A stretch of DNA of 64,000 nucleotides, taken from positions 19,949,804 to 20,013,803 of the forward strand of contig OY804579.1 of NCBI GenBank assembly GCA_963680875.1, in the 5' to 3' direction. Numbering within the stretch: the stretch's first letter is position 1; each line of letters opens with the position of its first letter. Shown piece after piece: positions 11,619 through 23,061 of this stretch. The notes beneath the pieces were generated by a model. The model did no database searches and was not told the origin of the DNA. It worked only from the letters and a program-made list of their open reading frames with translations. The position numbers were made by a program, and so were the translations under genes. Origin of the DNA: Bathymodiolus brooksi (Eukaryota > Mollusca > Bivalvia > Mytilida > Modiolidae).

Positions 11619-14600
11619 CCAGAGGCTCTCAAGAGCCTGTATCGTTCACCTGGTAATAAAAAAAACCAATTGGTCCTATGTAAAAACTATGTCCTGCGTT
11701 ATCTTGGAATTACGATCAACATAAAAAACACAAAGTTTGTAAAGGACCTTCCAATGATTGATGCACAGTTTAGGTTCAATCAGTGAAATAGCTTCAGAGA
11801 AGAATATATTTCTGTATTTTCCCCATATGGTTCTGTGTTAATACTATGACCTGTGGTGGCAGCCATCTTGGATTTCCGATCGGCATAAAAAACAGAGGAC
11901 CTTCCAATGATCATTCCTGGGCAGTTTGGTTTCAACTGTCCAAGTGGTTTCAGAGAAGAAGCATTTTGAAACATTTTTCCCATAGGGTCCAATGTTAAAC
12001 TAAGTCCTGCCGTAGCCGCCATTTTGAATTTCATATCAGAATAAAAAACGTATATTTTGTAGAGGACCATTCAATGAACATTCGTGTACAGTTTGGCTTT
12101 AATCATATTTGTAGTTTCTGAGAAGAAGGCATTTGAACATTTTCCCATAGGGTCCAATGTTAATCTATGTCCTGCGGTGGTGGCCATCTTGGATTTCCGA
12201 TCGGCATAAAAAACACACACCTTGTAGAGGACCTTCCAATGATCATTCCTGGGCAGTTTGGTTTCAATTATCCAAGTGGTTTCAGAGAAGAAGCGTTTTG
12301 AAACATTTTTCCCATAGGGTCCAATGTTAAACTAAGTCCTGCCGTAGCCGCCATTTTGAATTTCATATCGGAACAAAAAATGTAAAGTTTGTAGAGGACC
12401 ATCCAATGTACACACATATGGACAGTTTGGCTTTAATCATATTTGTAGTTTCTGAGAAGAAGGCATTTGAACATTTTCCCATAGGGTCCAATGTTAATCT
12501 ATGTCCTGCGGTGGTGGCCATCTTGAATTTTCGATCGGCATAAAAACAGAAACTTTGTAGAGGACCTTCCAATGATCATTCCTGGGCAGTTTGGATTCAA
12601 TTGTCCAAGTGGTTTCAGAGAAGAAGCGTTTTGAAACATTTTCCCCATAGGGTCCAATGTTAAACTAAGTCCTGCCGTAGCCGCCATTTTGAATTTCATA
12701 TCGGAACAAAAAACATAAAGTTTGTAGAGGACCATCCAATGAACATTCATGTACAGTTTGGCTTTAATCATATTTGTAGTTTCTGAGAAGAAGGCATTTG
12801 AACATTTTCCCATAGGGTCCAATGTTAATCTATGTCCTGCGGTGGCGGCCATCTTGAATTTTCGATCGGCATAAAAAAACAGAAACTTTGTAGAGGACCT
12901 TCCAATGATCATTCCTGGGCAGTTTGGTTTCAACTGTTCTAGTGGTTTCAGAGAAGAAGCGTTTTGAAACATTTTTCCCATAGGGTCCTATGTTAAACTA
13001 AGTCCTGCCGTAGCTGCCATTTTGAATTTCATATCGGAACAAAAAACGTATTGTTTGTAGAGGATCATCCAATGAACATTCATGTACAGTTTGGCTTTAA
13101 TCATATTTGTAGTTTCTGAGAAGAAGGCATTTGAACATTTTCCCATAGAGTCCAATGTTAATCTATGTCCTGCGGTGGCGGCCATCTTGAATTTCCGATC
13201 GGCATAAAAAAACAGAAACTTTGTAGAGGACCTTCCAATGATCATTCCTGGGCAGTTTGGTTTCAATTATCCAAGTGGTTTCAGAGAAGAAGCGTTTTGA
13301 AACATTTTTCCCATAGAATCCAATGTTAAACTAAGTCCTGCCGTAGCCGCCATTTTGAATTTCTTATCGGAACAAAAAACGTAAAGTTTGTAGAGGACCA
13401 TCCAATGAACATTCATGTACAGTTTGGCTTTAATAATATTTGTAGTTTCTGAGAAGAAGGCATTTGAACATTTTCCCATAGGGTCCAATGTTAATCTATG
13501 TATTGCGGTGGTGGCCATCTTGGATTTCCGATCGGCATAAAAAACATAAAATTTGTAGAGGACCTTCCAATGATCATTCCTAGGCAGTTTGGTTTCAATT
13601 ATCCAAGTGGTTTCAGAGAAGAAGCGTTTTGAAACATTTTTCCCATAGGGTCCAATGTTAAACTAAGTCCTGCCGTAGCCACCATTTTGAATTTCATACC
13701 AGAACAAAAAACGTAAAGTTTGTAGAGAACCATCTAATGAACATTCATGTACAGTTTGGCTTTAATAATATTTGTAGTTTCTGAGTAGAAGGCATTTAAA
13801 TATTTTCCCATAGGGTCCAATGTTAATCTATTTCCTGTGGTGGCGGCCATCTTGGATTTCCGACCGGCATAAAAAACATAAAATTTGTAGAGGACCTTCC
13901 AATGATCATTCCTGGGTAGTTTGGTTTCAACTGTTCAAGTGGTTTCAGAGAAGAAGCATTTGAAACATTTTTCCCATAGGGTCCAATGTTAAACTAAGTC
14001 CTGCCGTAGCCACCATTTTGAATTTCATATCGGAACAAAAAACCTTAAGATTGTAGAGGACCATCCAATGAACATTCATGTACAGTTTGGCTTTAATCAT
14101 ATTTGTAGTTTCTGAGAAGAAGGCATTTGAACATTTTCCCATAGGGTCCAATGTTAATCTATGTATTGTGGTGGCGGCCATCTTGGATTTCCGATCGGCA
14201 TAAAAAACATAGAATTTCTAGAGGACCTTCCAATGATCATTCCTAGGCAGTTTGGTTTCAATTATCCAAGTGGTTTCAGAGAAGAAGCGTTTTGAAACAT
14301 TTTTCCCATAGGGTTCAATGTTAAACTAAGTCCTGCCGTAGCCGCCATTTTGAATTTCATATCGGAACAAAAAACGTAAAGTTTGTAGAGGACCATCTAA
14401 TGAACATTCATGTACAGTTTGGCTTTAATCATATTTGTAGTTTCTGAGTAGAAGGCATTTGAATATTTTCCCATATGGGTCCAATGTTAATCTATGTCCT
14501 GCGGTGGCGGCCATCTTGGATTTCCGACCGGCATAAAAAACAGATTATTTGTAGAGGACCTTCCAATGATCATTCCTGGGCAGTTTGGTTTCAATTGTCC

Positions 14601-15527
14601 AAGTGGTTTCAGAGAAGAAGCGTTTTGAAACATTTTTCCCATAGGGTCCAATGTTAAACTAAGTCCTGCCGTAGCCGCCATTTTGAATTTCATATCGGAA
14701 CAAAAAACCTTAAGATTGTAGAGGACCATCCAATGAACATTCATGTACAGTTTGGCTTTAATAATATTTGTAGTTTCTGAGAAGAAGGCATTTGAACATT
14801 TTCCCATAGGGTCCAATGTTAATCTATGTCCTGCGGTGGCGGCCATCTTGGATTTCCGACCGGCATAAAAAACAGAAAATTTGTAGAGGACCTTCCAATG
14901 ATCATTCCTGGGCAGTTTGGTTTCAACTGTCCAAGTGGTTTCAGAGAAGAAGCATTTTGAAACATTTTCCCATAGGGTCCAATGTTAAACTAAGTCCTGC
15001 CGTAGCCACCATTTTGAATTTCTAATCGGAACAAAAAACGTAAAGATTGTAGAGGACCATCCAATGAACATTCATGTACAGTTTGGCTTTAATCATATTT
15101 GTAGTTTCTGAGAAGAAGGCATTTGAACATTTTCCCATAGGGTCCAATGTTAATCTATGTCCTGCGATGGCGGCCATCTTGGATTTCCGATCGGCATAAA
15201 AAACAGTAACTTGGTAAAGGACATTCCAATGATCATTCCTTTACAGTTTGGGTTCAGTCAGTTCATTAGTTTCAGAGAAGAAGATCTTTGAAATTTCAGC
15301 CAATCAGAGCATATTATTGGCCCTGGCAGCCATATTGAATATCCGACTGGAACGAAAAACAGTAACTTTGTAGAGGACCATCCAAGGAACATTCCTGCTA
15401 AGTTCGGTTCCAATCGGCCAAGTGGTTTCGGAGAAGAAGCTTGAAATGTGAAAAGTTTACAGACGACAGACGACGGACGCCAAGTGATGGCAATAGTTCA
15501 CATGGACCTTTGGTCCAGGTGAACTAA
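11619..15527 (+). mobile_element. Helitron/HINE-like (Pearl-type) element, copy B, head-to-tail with A
   Basis: Its 5' terminus abuts the CTAA end of copy A directly. The 3' hairpin is at 15503-15517, and the element ends gaactaa at 15527. Termini match copy A closely, but the internal array is about three times longer, so the two differ mainly in repeat number. It has no transposase, Rep or helicase frame and is therefore non-autonomous. Confidence 0.75.
11735..15240. repeat. Central satellite-like array of the element: 166-bp half-units alternating as a 332-bp dimer
   Basis: The phrase catcttggatttccgatcgg recurs about every 330 bp (11.87, 12.18, 12.52, 12.85, 13.18, 13.5 kb and onward to 15.17 kb), and the related half-unit phrase gccgccattttgaatttcat lies halfway between. 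The halves share ttgtagaggacc and cccatagggtccaatgtta but differ elsewhere, so an old duplication of one unit was followed by amplification of the dimer. Nine or so minus-strand open frames in this stretch are repeat translations and not genes. Confidence 0.85.
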
Positions 15528-15592
15528 AAAGGACAATGTTGATGGGCATGTGAAAAACAAATCAAGATTCACATCATTATGTTATCAGAAGG

Positions 15593-16166
15593 GGAGCAGG
15601 ACAATAGCCCCCCCTAGGACAATTGCCCCCCCACAAATTGTTTTCAGTTTTATTTTTAGTTTCTAATTACCCCTTTCTGACTCTATGAACTCCATTGCAC
15701 TACTATACTTTCACTTCAAAATACACTCCTATTTAAGCCAGTTCTAAGCTTGTACTTAGCTTGCAATCATTTTTTCTCAAAATTCTTTTTAATTACAGTG
15801 TATTAACCTTTGTACTTAGCTTTGATCACTGTTTAATCAAATTCCTTTTTATAATTTTTCTTTGAAGACCAATTTTGTAAGGTAACTAAACTTAATTGGA
15901 AAATCATTAAACTCTATCTAAAAATAATAAGAGAAAGTTATTTTTATCCTAGCTTGTCCAAGAAGCTGTATAATCCTTTTGATGATTAATATACAAAGAA
16001 AAAAATCCAACTTAAAAGTAATTTGAATAATTTAATCTGAGTTTATGCATATTTATTTCTCATTAAAAAAAAAAAAAAATGTTTTCAAATAAAAAATAAA
16101 TAAAATTGGGGGATGGGGGGCAATTGACCGGAGGGCTATTGTCCAGGGGGCAATTGTCCTAGAATC
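15593..16166. mobile_element. MITE with G/C-tract terminal inverted repeats and 10-bp target duplication
   Basis: Direct repeats tatcagaagg lie at 15583-15592 and 16167-16176. The left terminus has aggacaatagcccccc then ctaggacaattgcccccc; the right terminus carries the inverted equivalents ggggggcaattg, gggctattgtcc and ggcaattgtcct. The interior is AT-rich with no open frame. The 9-10-bp duplication would suit a Mutator-like mobiliser, but this is inference. Confidence 0.75.
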
Positions 16167-16314
16167 TATCAGAAGGAATGTAGTAAACTTCTATCAAATA
16201 TGGTTATAGGAGCTTAGGATCAATAATAGTATGACAAAGACATGGATGACAATGATCCCTAAATGTCTGAAACACAATAAGACAATGTATAACAACATCG
16301 AGTGAGTTAGTGAG

Positions 16315-16645
16315 TGATTTTTGTTTAACACAAACTCAGCAATTTTTCAGCTATATCATGGCAAGATCAAGTTAATTTTCAATGAGATGATGATGAGGTC
16401 TGCTTTGTACTAGAGCAACACCCTTAGTTTGATTTTTATAGTACTATCTCACTAAAACAGACATATTATACCTATTCCAAGCTAACATGTCTTTGCTCTT
16501 TCTCCTTAGTACTGTGTGCTTAGCAGAGTAGCAACAAATATCAATTTATAGTCATTGGTTTGACCCAATCGAGGCTCGAACCCAGGTTCTACCACAGTTG
16601 AGGCGAGCATGTTGACCATTACACCACCGATGTGGTTTAGCAACA
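16315..16645 (-). mobile_element. tRNA-derived SINE (family S3)
   Basis: The minus strand begins ccacatcggtggtgtaatgg, an A-box-type tRNA head, and has gggttcgagcctcg as B box about 50 bases on. The tail reads gctgaaaaattgctgagttt on the minus strand. The spacing of the A and B boxes is that of a tRNA, but the sequence cannot fold into a full tRNA, so it is not a tRNA gene. Confidence 0.75.
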
Positions 16646-16744
16646 TCTATAAATTGGTCCTGTGATATTGGAATACAGAAAACAAGGTGAATCCAATACA
16701 ATTTATTGATGCAAATTGGAAATGTGAAAGGAATTCAAAAATGG

Positions 16745-17032
16745 GTTTGCTTGATTGATTGATTTATTGTGTTTTAATGCCACTTTCAGCAATATTTCAG
16801 CTATATCATGGCGACCAGTTTTAGTGGTGGAAGAAGCCGGAGTACCCGGAGAGAACCACCAACCATGGGCAAGTCACTGGTAAACTTTATTACTTGTGGC
16901 TGCGAGTCGAGTGCACCCTTTTTTGTAATTTACAAAGCTGGGCATGAATCCACGCCGTATTGGTGATAGGCTTGTATGAGTTGTTAGGTAATCCAACTAC
17001 CTAACTCATTGAGCCACCCGGGCCCTCTATAA
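16745..17032 (-). mobile_element. tRNA-derived SINE (family S2), near full length, (TCAA)n tail
   Basis: On the minus strand it begins gggcccgggtggctcaatga, the tRNA-like A box, with a B-box-like gtggattcatgcc. The central region overlaps with S1 (agtttaccagtgacttgccc), and the 3' end is an aatcaatcaatcaagc repeat instead of the CCTAA-type tail of S1. S1 and S2 thus share a core but have different heads and tails. Confidence 0.8.
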
Positions 17033-17710
17033 AAATGGGATCACGGTCCCATGTAACTAACTTAAATCTAAAGATAATTGTTTTTTTTAGGATATAATTA
17101 CCGTCAGGATTTACTAAAGCTAAGTGATGTTCCTGATCTTGGAGAATTCAATGGTGTTGACTCTTGAAACTGTAAGTAAATAAAATATTTAGATTTAATG
17201 CCATAATATTGTCTTCCATATTTATATGTTTTTTTATAATAGTATATTGTGTTATTTTGTTTTGATTTAGTATGGACTGTTGGATTGCATACTTCATTTG
17301 AGTTACTGGCAAACTCTAGAACACTTTTTTTTTAAGCCCAATTAGCCCCCAGGGAGAAAAAGTTAATCTGCATCCCTGTCTATGACAGATTTTGTCATCT
17401 AAAATCTTGTTTTTCAGATTCCAGAAATAGATGACTGCAAAGTGCTTTTTCACAAATTAATAAGTCTGAGTCTTCCAGGAATTTCACCATAATTGGTTTC
17501 CCAAACTTTCCCCATACCAGAACTCATTCAAGATATTTATATTTGCATCCTTCATGCAAAAAATGCATAATATAATCATTTTTATTTACTCAAGTTATTG
17601 TGTTAATAAGAAAGTTTGACAGTGTCGTTCGTTTGTTTTATCCTGCAATTGGGTTATTTTTTTGTCATAATAAATGGGTTGAAAATAAACTGTTGCTTTA
17701 TTATGAGTGT
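17033..17710. other. Unique AT-rich DNA
   Basis: No gene, RNA or element was recognised in this stretch. Confidence 0.5.
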
Positions 17711-17930
17711 CATTCATAATAACATTTTCACATTAGCCTAATAAAACTATTAAGCCACACCCCTTTCATAATAACACTTTTTATATTAGCCTAATAAAGC
17801 TATTAAGCCACACCCCTTTCATAATAACACTTTTCACATTAGCCTAATAAAACTATTAAGCCACACCCCTGTCACAATAACACTTTTTATATTAGCCTAA
17901 TAATGCTATTAAGCCACGCCCCCTTACCGG
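17711..17930. repeat. 52-53-bp tandem repeat, four units
   Basis: Units start with aataacattttcacattag or aataacactttttatattag at 17718, 17770, 17823 and 17876. Each contains the small palindrome attagcctaat and ends ctattaagccacacccc. Units 1 and 3 resemble each other more than they do 2 and 4, suggesting a dimer was duplicated. Confidence 0.9.
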
Positions 17931-18011
17931 AACTACTATTGAGGTATCTATGGGGTTTCCGTTATCTTTTTTTTATTATTAAATTGAATAACATTCTTTT
18001 TTGCAAATTTG

Positions 18012-18180
18012 ATTGTAGGATAAATACAATATTGCTGTATTGACGGTAAATATAGAATTTATGTGGCTCGGCACGAAATGGATGCAAAGACTCGCTAAAA
18101 GTTCGTCTTTCCCCCGTTTTTAAGCCTCTCCACATACATTTTATATTTACAGTCAATACACCATTACTGTATATATATCA
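18012..18180. mobile_element. Small MITE/palindrome with about 45-bp inverted arms
   Basis: The left arm (ctgtattgacggtaaatata then gaatttatgtgg) and right arm (ccacatacattttatattta then cagtcaatac) are inverted copies with a few mismatches. The spacer of about 65 bases contains actcgctaaaagttcgtc. There is no coding capacity. Confidence 0.65.
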
Positions 18181-18195
18181 TCCCCGCTAAATTGC

Positions 18196-18234
18196 TGTGT
18201 GGGGGTGGGGGGGGGGGGGTGGAGGGGTAAAAGT
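18196..18234 (+). repeat. G-rich tract
   Basis: The plus strand has runs G5-T-G13-T-GG-A-G4, a potential quadruplex site and a likely sequencing or assembly problem spot. Confidence 0.8.
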
Positions 18235-18690
18235 AAAGTTTAGAAGGGAGTCTACAATGATCATGTACAGTTTGGGTTCAATTAAGTTTGTAGTTTCTGA
18301 GAAAAAAAGATCTTTCATTCAATATGCCATAGCCTAGAGTCCTTTGTTAAACTATGTCTTATGTTGATCAGCACAAAAAACACAAACACTGTAAAGAACA
18401 ACCAAACGATTATTCACATTATATTACATTTCAAACCACTTAATTGATTAAAAAAATACAAATTTGAGGCTCAGCCAATCAAACAACATTATTGGCTCTG
18501 GTGGCCAAGCTGAAGTATGGATCTGCACCAAAATTATAAATCTTGATCAGGTCAACCAACGTTCCGTAGAAATTTTATTTTGATTTGGTCAAGTGGTTTT
18601 AGATAATATGTTACTGTACCACTAAGATGATGGACACAAAGTGATGATAGTAACCCGCATCATCATTTGCACCAGATGACCCTCAAGCTA
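18235..18690 (+). mobile_element. Degraded Pearl/HINE-like copy
   Basis: Several phrases align in order with the elements at 10-15.5 kb: tctacaatgatcatgtacag, tttgtagtttctgagaa, cagccaatcaaacaacatta then ttggctctggtggcc, and a closing cacaaagtgatgatag, where the intact copies have gccaagtgatggcaatag. The terminal hairpin is lost. Confidence 0.65.
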
Positions 18691-19027
18691 ATGATTTAAT
18701 GTTGTCGTTTAATATTTAATGTATTTATAGTTCTGATAAGTAGGTTAAATGTATTAGAATTTAAAGATGGACCAACCATGCATTATATATATATATCCAT
18801 GAGTCGAACAACAGATTTAATGTTTTGTTAAAATTTTATCACTGTTAGGAATTTTAACACAAGCATTAAATTTAAGGAAAAGTCAAACAACCAGCCCCAG
18901 GTGGGATAATAAAATAACCACTTCTTTTGTATTTAGTATTTATATTACATGATTCTGAAATATATAATAATTAACATGCTTGACCAAATATTCTGTATGT
19001 GAAAGGTACATTGTGTCTAATTATCAC

Positions 19028-19311
19028 ACGGGGCTGTCGTGGTCGAGATCATAATTCATATGGTAGTTGGATTTACAACTACCTATGCAATCAGTGCCTA
19101 TCACCATTAAGGTTGTGAGTTCGAGTTCCACTCATGGCAGGGTGTACTTGATGCAACATTATGTGATAAAGTTTGTCAATGACTTGCGACAGGTCGGTGG
19201 TTTCTCTCGGTACTCCGTTTCCTCCACCATTAAAACTGACCGCCACAACATAACTGAAATACTGTTGAAAGTGGCACTAAACACCATACCCCTAACCCCT
19301 AAACATACATG
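19028..19311 (+). mobile_element. SINE family S1, full length, plus strand
   Basis: The head is ggggctgtcgtggtcgagat with a B box gagttcgagttcc. The shared core runs through gacttgcgacaggtcggtgg, and the 3' end reads gttgaaagtggcactaaaca followed by a tail of ccctaa-like units. Direct repeats taattatcac at 19018-19027 and 19312-19321 are the target duplication. The right copy of the duplication contains the stop codon of the neighbouring minus-strand exon. Confidence 0.88.
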
Positions 19312-19317
19312 TAATTA

Positions 19318-19561
19318 TCACTTGACCACATTATTGACCCATGTTACCTCTGAATGGTCGTCTCCACTTATAGACTGTAATTGTATCAGGTCTGTCAGCT
19401 GACTAAGTTTATATTTTAATGTCGCTAACTCTTCCAGGACTTGAGAGTACAGCTCAGCATCAATAACAACCACTTCCTTCCCATCCATTTGCATGGTTTT
19501 TACATCCTGTAAACTTTGGAATGCCGACGACAGATCTAAACTAGCCTCAGAATCAAAATGT
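19318..19561 (-). CDS. Second coding exon of the MGACYS-start gene: coiled-coil C-terminus (residues 329-409), function unknown
   Basis: Minus strand; the exon follows the acceptor ataattgcag at 19562-19571. Its first base completes the AG left by the exon ending at 31323, giving Arg 329, so the two are in phase. It encodes about 80 residues. An acidic/serine start (HFDSEASLDLSSAF) is followed by DGKEVVVIDAELYSQVLEEL and a heptad-like LATLKYKLSQLTDLIQL likely to form a short coiled coil at about 360-392. It stops with TGA at 19318-19320, immediately next to a SINE. A GTAACA inside GAG|GTAACA near 19350 could act as an alternative donor, in which case the true end lies elsewhere. I do not recognise the family. 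Linkage to the upstream exon rests on phase, splice sites and strand, not on transcript data. Confidence 0.6.
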
Positions 19562-19754
19562 CTGCAATTATCAATCAAATTTCAATAAATTAAAGCAATT
19601 ATTTTGATTCAAATAAAAAATCAAGGGAGACAACCCAAGTGATCATGAATCTGTCATGAAGCCATTCCAATACTCTTATAAATATATTCATTAGCCAAAT
19701 TGTAATTAATTTGATAAGCTATGAACAGTATTTGCACCTTTTTATTTAGACTTA

Positions 19755-19970
19755 GCTACAGATATCTTTCTTATTAATAATCTCTTTAAATACATTGCTG
19801 CTATGAAAGTTGAAATCTTCACTTAATTTCCACTTGTATTCACTCTCCACATGTTGAGAAAGAAATGTTTAGTAAATAGTATACAAGTGGTCAGTCAATA
19901 TTTGAACTTTCATAGCAGCAATTTTTTAAAGGGATTATTAATACGAAAACCTTTCTTCTGATAAAGAGGT
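19755..19970. mobile_element. Fold-back MITE family F1, copy 1
   Basis: The left arm has tttcttattaataatctctt and ctgctatgaaagttgaaatc; the right arm has gaactttcatagcagcaatt and aaagggattattaata. The arms are about 80 bases, with a middle of cacttgtattcactctccac. Three more copies lie at 25.4, 27.5 and 28.7 kb. Confidence 0.8.
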
Positions 19971-20438
19971 GTCATCCTCATAGAAAGCAAATAGATGAAT
20001 ATATTAAAATAATAATTTTCATCTGTCAATATTTCAAAAATACCTTATAAATGAATAACTGAATTCCTTACACAAGATGTTACCATTGTTTACAAGTACA
20101 TCAGAAAAATACAATATTTCAGTATAAGGAGGTATGTCACACAATTAAGTAGAAGCTTGAAAAAAATTCCACCAAACATGTTATCAATATTCTCCATTCT
20201 ATTTATATGGAACTAAAAAGAAAACCTTCATTGACCTGGTTGATTCTTTCTTCATCTTTTTTAGATAGATCTGGAATTTATTTTTATTATTTTTTTCTAT
20301 GATCTGTGAAAAGGTTTTAACTTCTACTGGCTGCTAAACCTATCTCACCAACACAAGTGAATCACAATATCACACACAATTTTTCGTGAATTGTTTTGAA
20401 AACACAAGAGATAACCAGCTGTTACACCCTAAAATTAT

Positions 20439-20845
20439 GAAGGATTGATCGCAATTTTTGTTCGGTTCATGAAGAAATAACCTCAATCAGGTTGTACACA
20501 CTGTGTAACCCATGTAGTGGGTTACGCAAGATGTGTACAACCTGATTGAGGTTATTTCGAATGAACCAAACAAATAATTTCAGTCAATCCTTATAAATTA
20601 ATTCAAACTTTTTTTGCTATGATATTGAAAAATATATTTATTTTTTCAAAATAAGGCAAATAATCTGAAATAAATTTAAATAACCCCAAAGGTGCCTCAT
20701 TTAAAGAAAATCGCCTGATGACAACGCCATGCAACACCTTGGGAACGACGTCTATTTTCAGATTCAGTACATACAAAAATGTACTCAACTTTTTAAACCA
20801 ATCAAAACACGTATAAAAATGACATGTGACTAAAATAAATTTATT
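20439..20845 (-). mobile_element. Hairpin-bearing repeat family C, copy 1
   Basis: A long palindrome has arms 20439-20495 and 20535-20597 (ttcatgaagaaataacctca then atcaggttgtac, against gtacaacctgattgaggtta). It is followed by about 250 bp that is also present, inverted, at 49,335-49,728. Shared landmarks are ccccaaaggtgcctcattta, gaacgacgtctat and ccaatcaaaacacgta. The conserved unit is therefore hairpin plus flank, not the hairpin alone. Strand is given as the orientation in which the CCAAT motif precedes the hairpin. Confidence 0.75.
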
Positions 20846-20896
20846 ACTAAATGTATAAAAATTCTCAAGTGATCATTACATGCATGATTTAGTAAA

Positions 20897-20972
20897 TTAG
20901 TACTGGAACAACTCATTTTAATGTGATTACTTGTTTAGTACTGGAACAACTCATTTTAATGTGATTACTTGT
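20897..20972. repeat. 38-bp direct duplication, two copies
   Basis: ttagtactggaacaactcat followed by tttaatgtgattacttgt occurs twice back to back, at 20897 and 20935, without a mismatch; a very recent local duplication. Confidence 0.9.
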
Positions 20973-22422
20973 TTTATTATCTAAATTACTGTCTTGCACA
21001 AACATGGTTTAACTATATAGTCAGTTGCCAGACACAACTATAAAATGAAGACACAAAGGAAGCACATTGATTAGTGTAAAACAGACCTGTCTTTGTTCAT
21101 TAAACTTCCACATTTATTTTGTAGGCATCCTGTGGCATACTTTAAAGTGAATTACTTTAAATAAATCAATATTTTGGTACCTTGTGTAATCAATAGAAAT
21201 ATTAAAAAAAAATTATAAAGACAGTTAACTTTAATATAAAAACTAATATTTAAAGGATTGGGAAAGAAATTATTATTTGTTGACGATCTTTTACTTCATA
21301 TTTCTTGAATTTATCATGTTTGCTATGATTGATTAAATTGACTACAAAACATTATTGTACACATGTACCTCAGTCAAACTTGCTATTCCCGAATACACAG
21401 TCTATAAGTATTTTATTATACCGAAAAACATTAGACTCATAGTTGAATGATAACCTCAAAATGATAAAGACCAATACAATCATGCAACAAATAAAATCGC
21501 CTCGGTCAATAGTCAGTTTCTCGGGGACAACAAACTTGCTATTACCTCATACCCAGTCAATAAGTATATACTATTAAACTTTCCTTCATTATTTTGGCAT
21601 TAAGTTTGACCCATGTCTGTACATCCTGCATTTGGTTTCTGCTCAATAACTAGTTCCCCATAAGCAGACCATTTGAAATTTTGATATAAGTTCAGGGACA
21701 ATAAAATAAAGGCCAAGTTTGCTTACGACTTTCATCCTTTCTGTAGTTTTACTTTAACTGGAAGCAGGGGCATTGACACATTCTTCTATTTTTAAGCTTT
21801 GAAGTTTAAGCATTGTTAAAAAATTAATAAAAATCCTGTAGTTTTGTTTCTCATTAAAAACAACTGTATAAATCCATTTAAAAATACTGAAGCGTTATTA
21901 AACCAAGCTGTGCAGAATATTACAGATTCAATACTTAGAATAGATTTTAATTCTGGTCGCAATTTACATCACATGCCATCAAACAAGGCAAAATTTGACT
22001 TATAACCATTGATTTATTCCATTTTGTCATTTGTTTTCTACTTTGAAATCAAAATGTTCACAGACTACAAAGAAAATGGGTCAGGTCAAACTGACTTATT
22101 GTATAAAATAGCTTGTAATTCTCCTTAATATTATATCACAATTTGCTATACATAATACAATAGCTAATATCTGGGGTTGGAATATATAGAACACAATAGT
22201 TCTACTTTAAATATGTTGCATCCCTCTATATAATAGATAAATTATGTAGTAGTAAAACCTAAAATGTATGTCACAGTTGCAACAATGAAAGATCAAAATC
22301 AGGTAAAAATGACCTACTTCTAAAGAATTACCCAATCATGCCCACAATGCAAATGCTATGCAAAACCCTAAGAATTTACAAATATATTGTGTAAACTTAT
22401 ACATCAATAATATTAGTCTTAG
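20973..22422. other. AT-rich intronic DNA, nothing recognised
   Basis: No open frame, tandem repeat or dispersed repeat was identified by eye. Confidence 0.5.
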
Positions 22423-22626
22423 GTTAGGGTTATTGTGTTTAACAGCACTTTCAACAATATTTCAGTTATATCGTATAGTTGTCCGTTTTATTGGTGGAGG
22501 CAACAAGAGTACCCGGAGAAAACCACAGACCTTTCGCAAGTCACTTACAAACTTTATCACATAATGTTGTATAGAGTACACCTCGCCATGAACGAGATTC
22601 TAACTCACAACTTTAGTGGTGATTGG
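22423..22626 (-). mobile_element. SINE family S1, 5'-truncated
   Basis: The tail ggttagggttattgtg and the body through accgcc-type core to gaacgagattctaactcaca are present, but the tRNA head beyond the B box is missing. The 65-68-codon plus-strand frames across it are repeat translations. Confidence 0.85.
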
Positions 22627-23061
22627 GAGTAAAATGATGTGTCATTACCATTCGTTGGTAGAAGAAAAAAATTTGAAGTAAAATTGTTCATGATTTTCAA
22701 CTCATTATAGTTGATATACCTCTTTTTTTATACATATGGGATGATATGGTGGCCTTTATACTTAGTGTTTAAATTTTAAACCTCTGGGTACATGTATTAT
22801 ATTAACAATTTCATTAAAAACAAGAAATGTGTGAATCAAAAAATACGCCCGTCTATATAAATTATCAAACGGTATAATGGTAATGACCCCAAAATAAATA
22901 GGGCTCTTCCCCTTCCACAGGGGAATCATGTGGCCAAGTTTGGTAAAGATCCAATACACAGAACTAAAGTTATCGTGCAGAAACGATCCTGTTTTTTTTT
23001 AGTTACTTGCGCAAGTGCAATATTTCCCATTATTAGCGCCAGTGCAATATTTCCCATTATT
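22627..23061. other. AT-rich DNA with a small direct repeat before the palindrome island
   Basis: gtgcaatatttcccattatta occurs twice, near 23017 and 23042, preceded by gcgcaa or gcgcca. Related phrases (attagcaccagtgcaatatt at 23704, attagcactagtacaatacc at 24226) recur after the later palindromes, suggesting they are remnants of a common insertion target or element end. Confidence 0.5.

Noticed and set aside
10265..14846. A set of minus-strand open frames of 69-160 codons with recurring similar protein segments (LTLDPMGK, CPGMIIGRSS)
   Set aside because: They are translations of the 166/332-bp tandem array inside Helitron-like elements; starts and stops follow repeat register, not gene structure, and neighbouring units are broken.
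16560..16640. tRNA-like A and B boxes on the minus strand
   Set aside because: The box spacing fits, but cloverleaf pairing is incomplete and a SINE body follows, so it is a SINE head and not a tRNA gene. The same applies to 49,990-50,060 and the S1/S2 heads.
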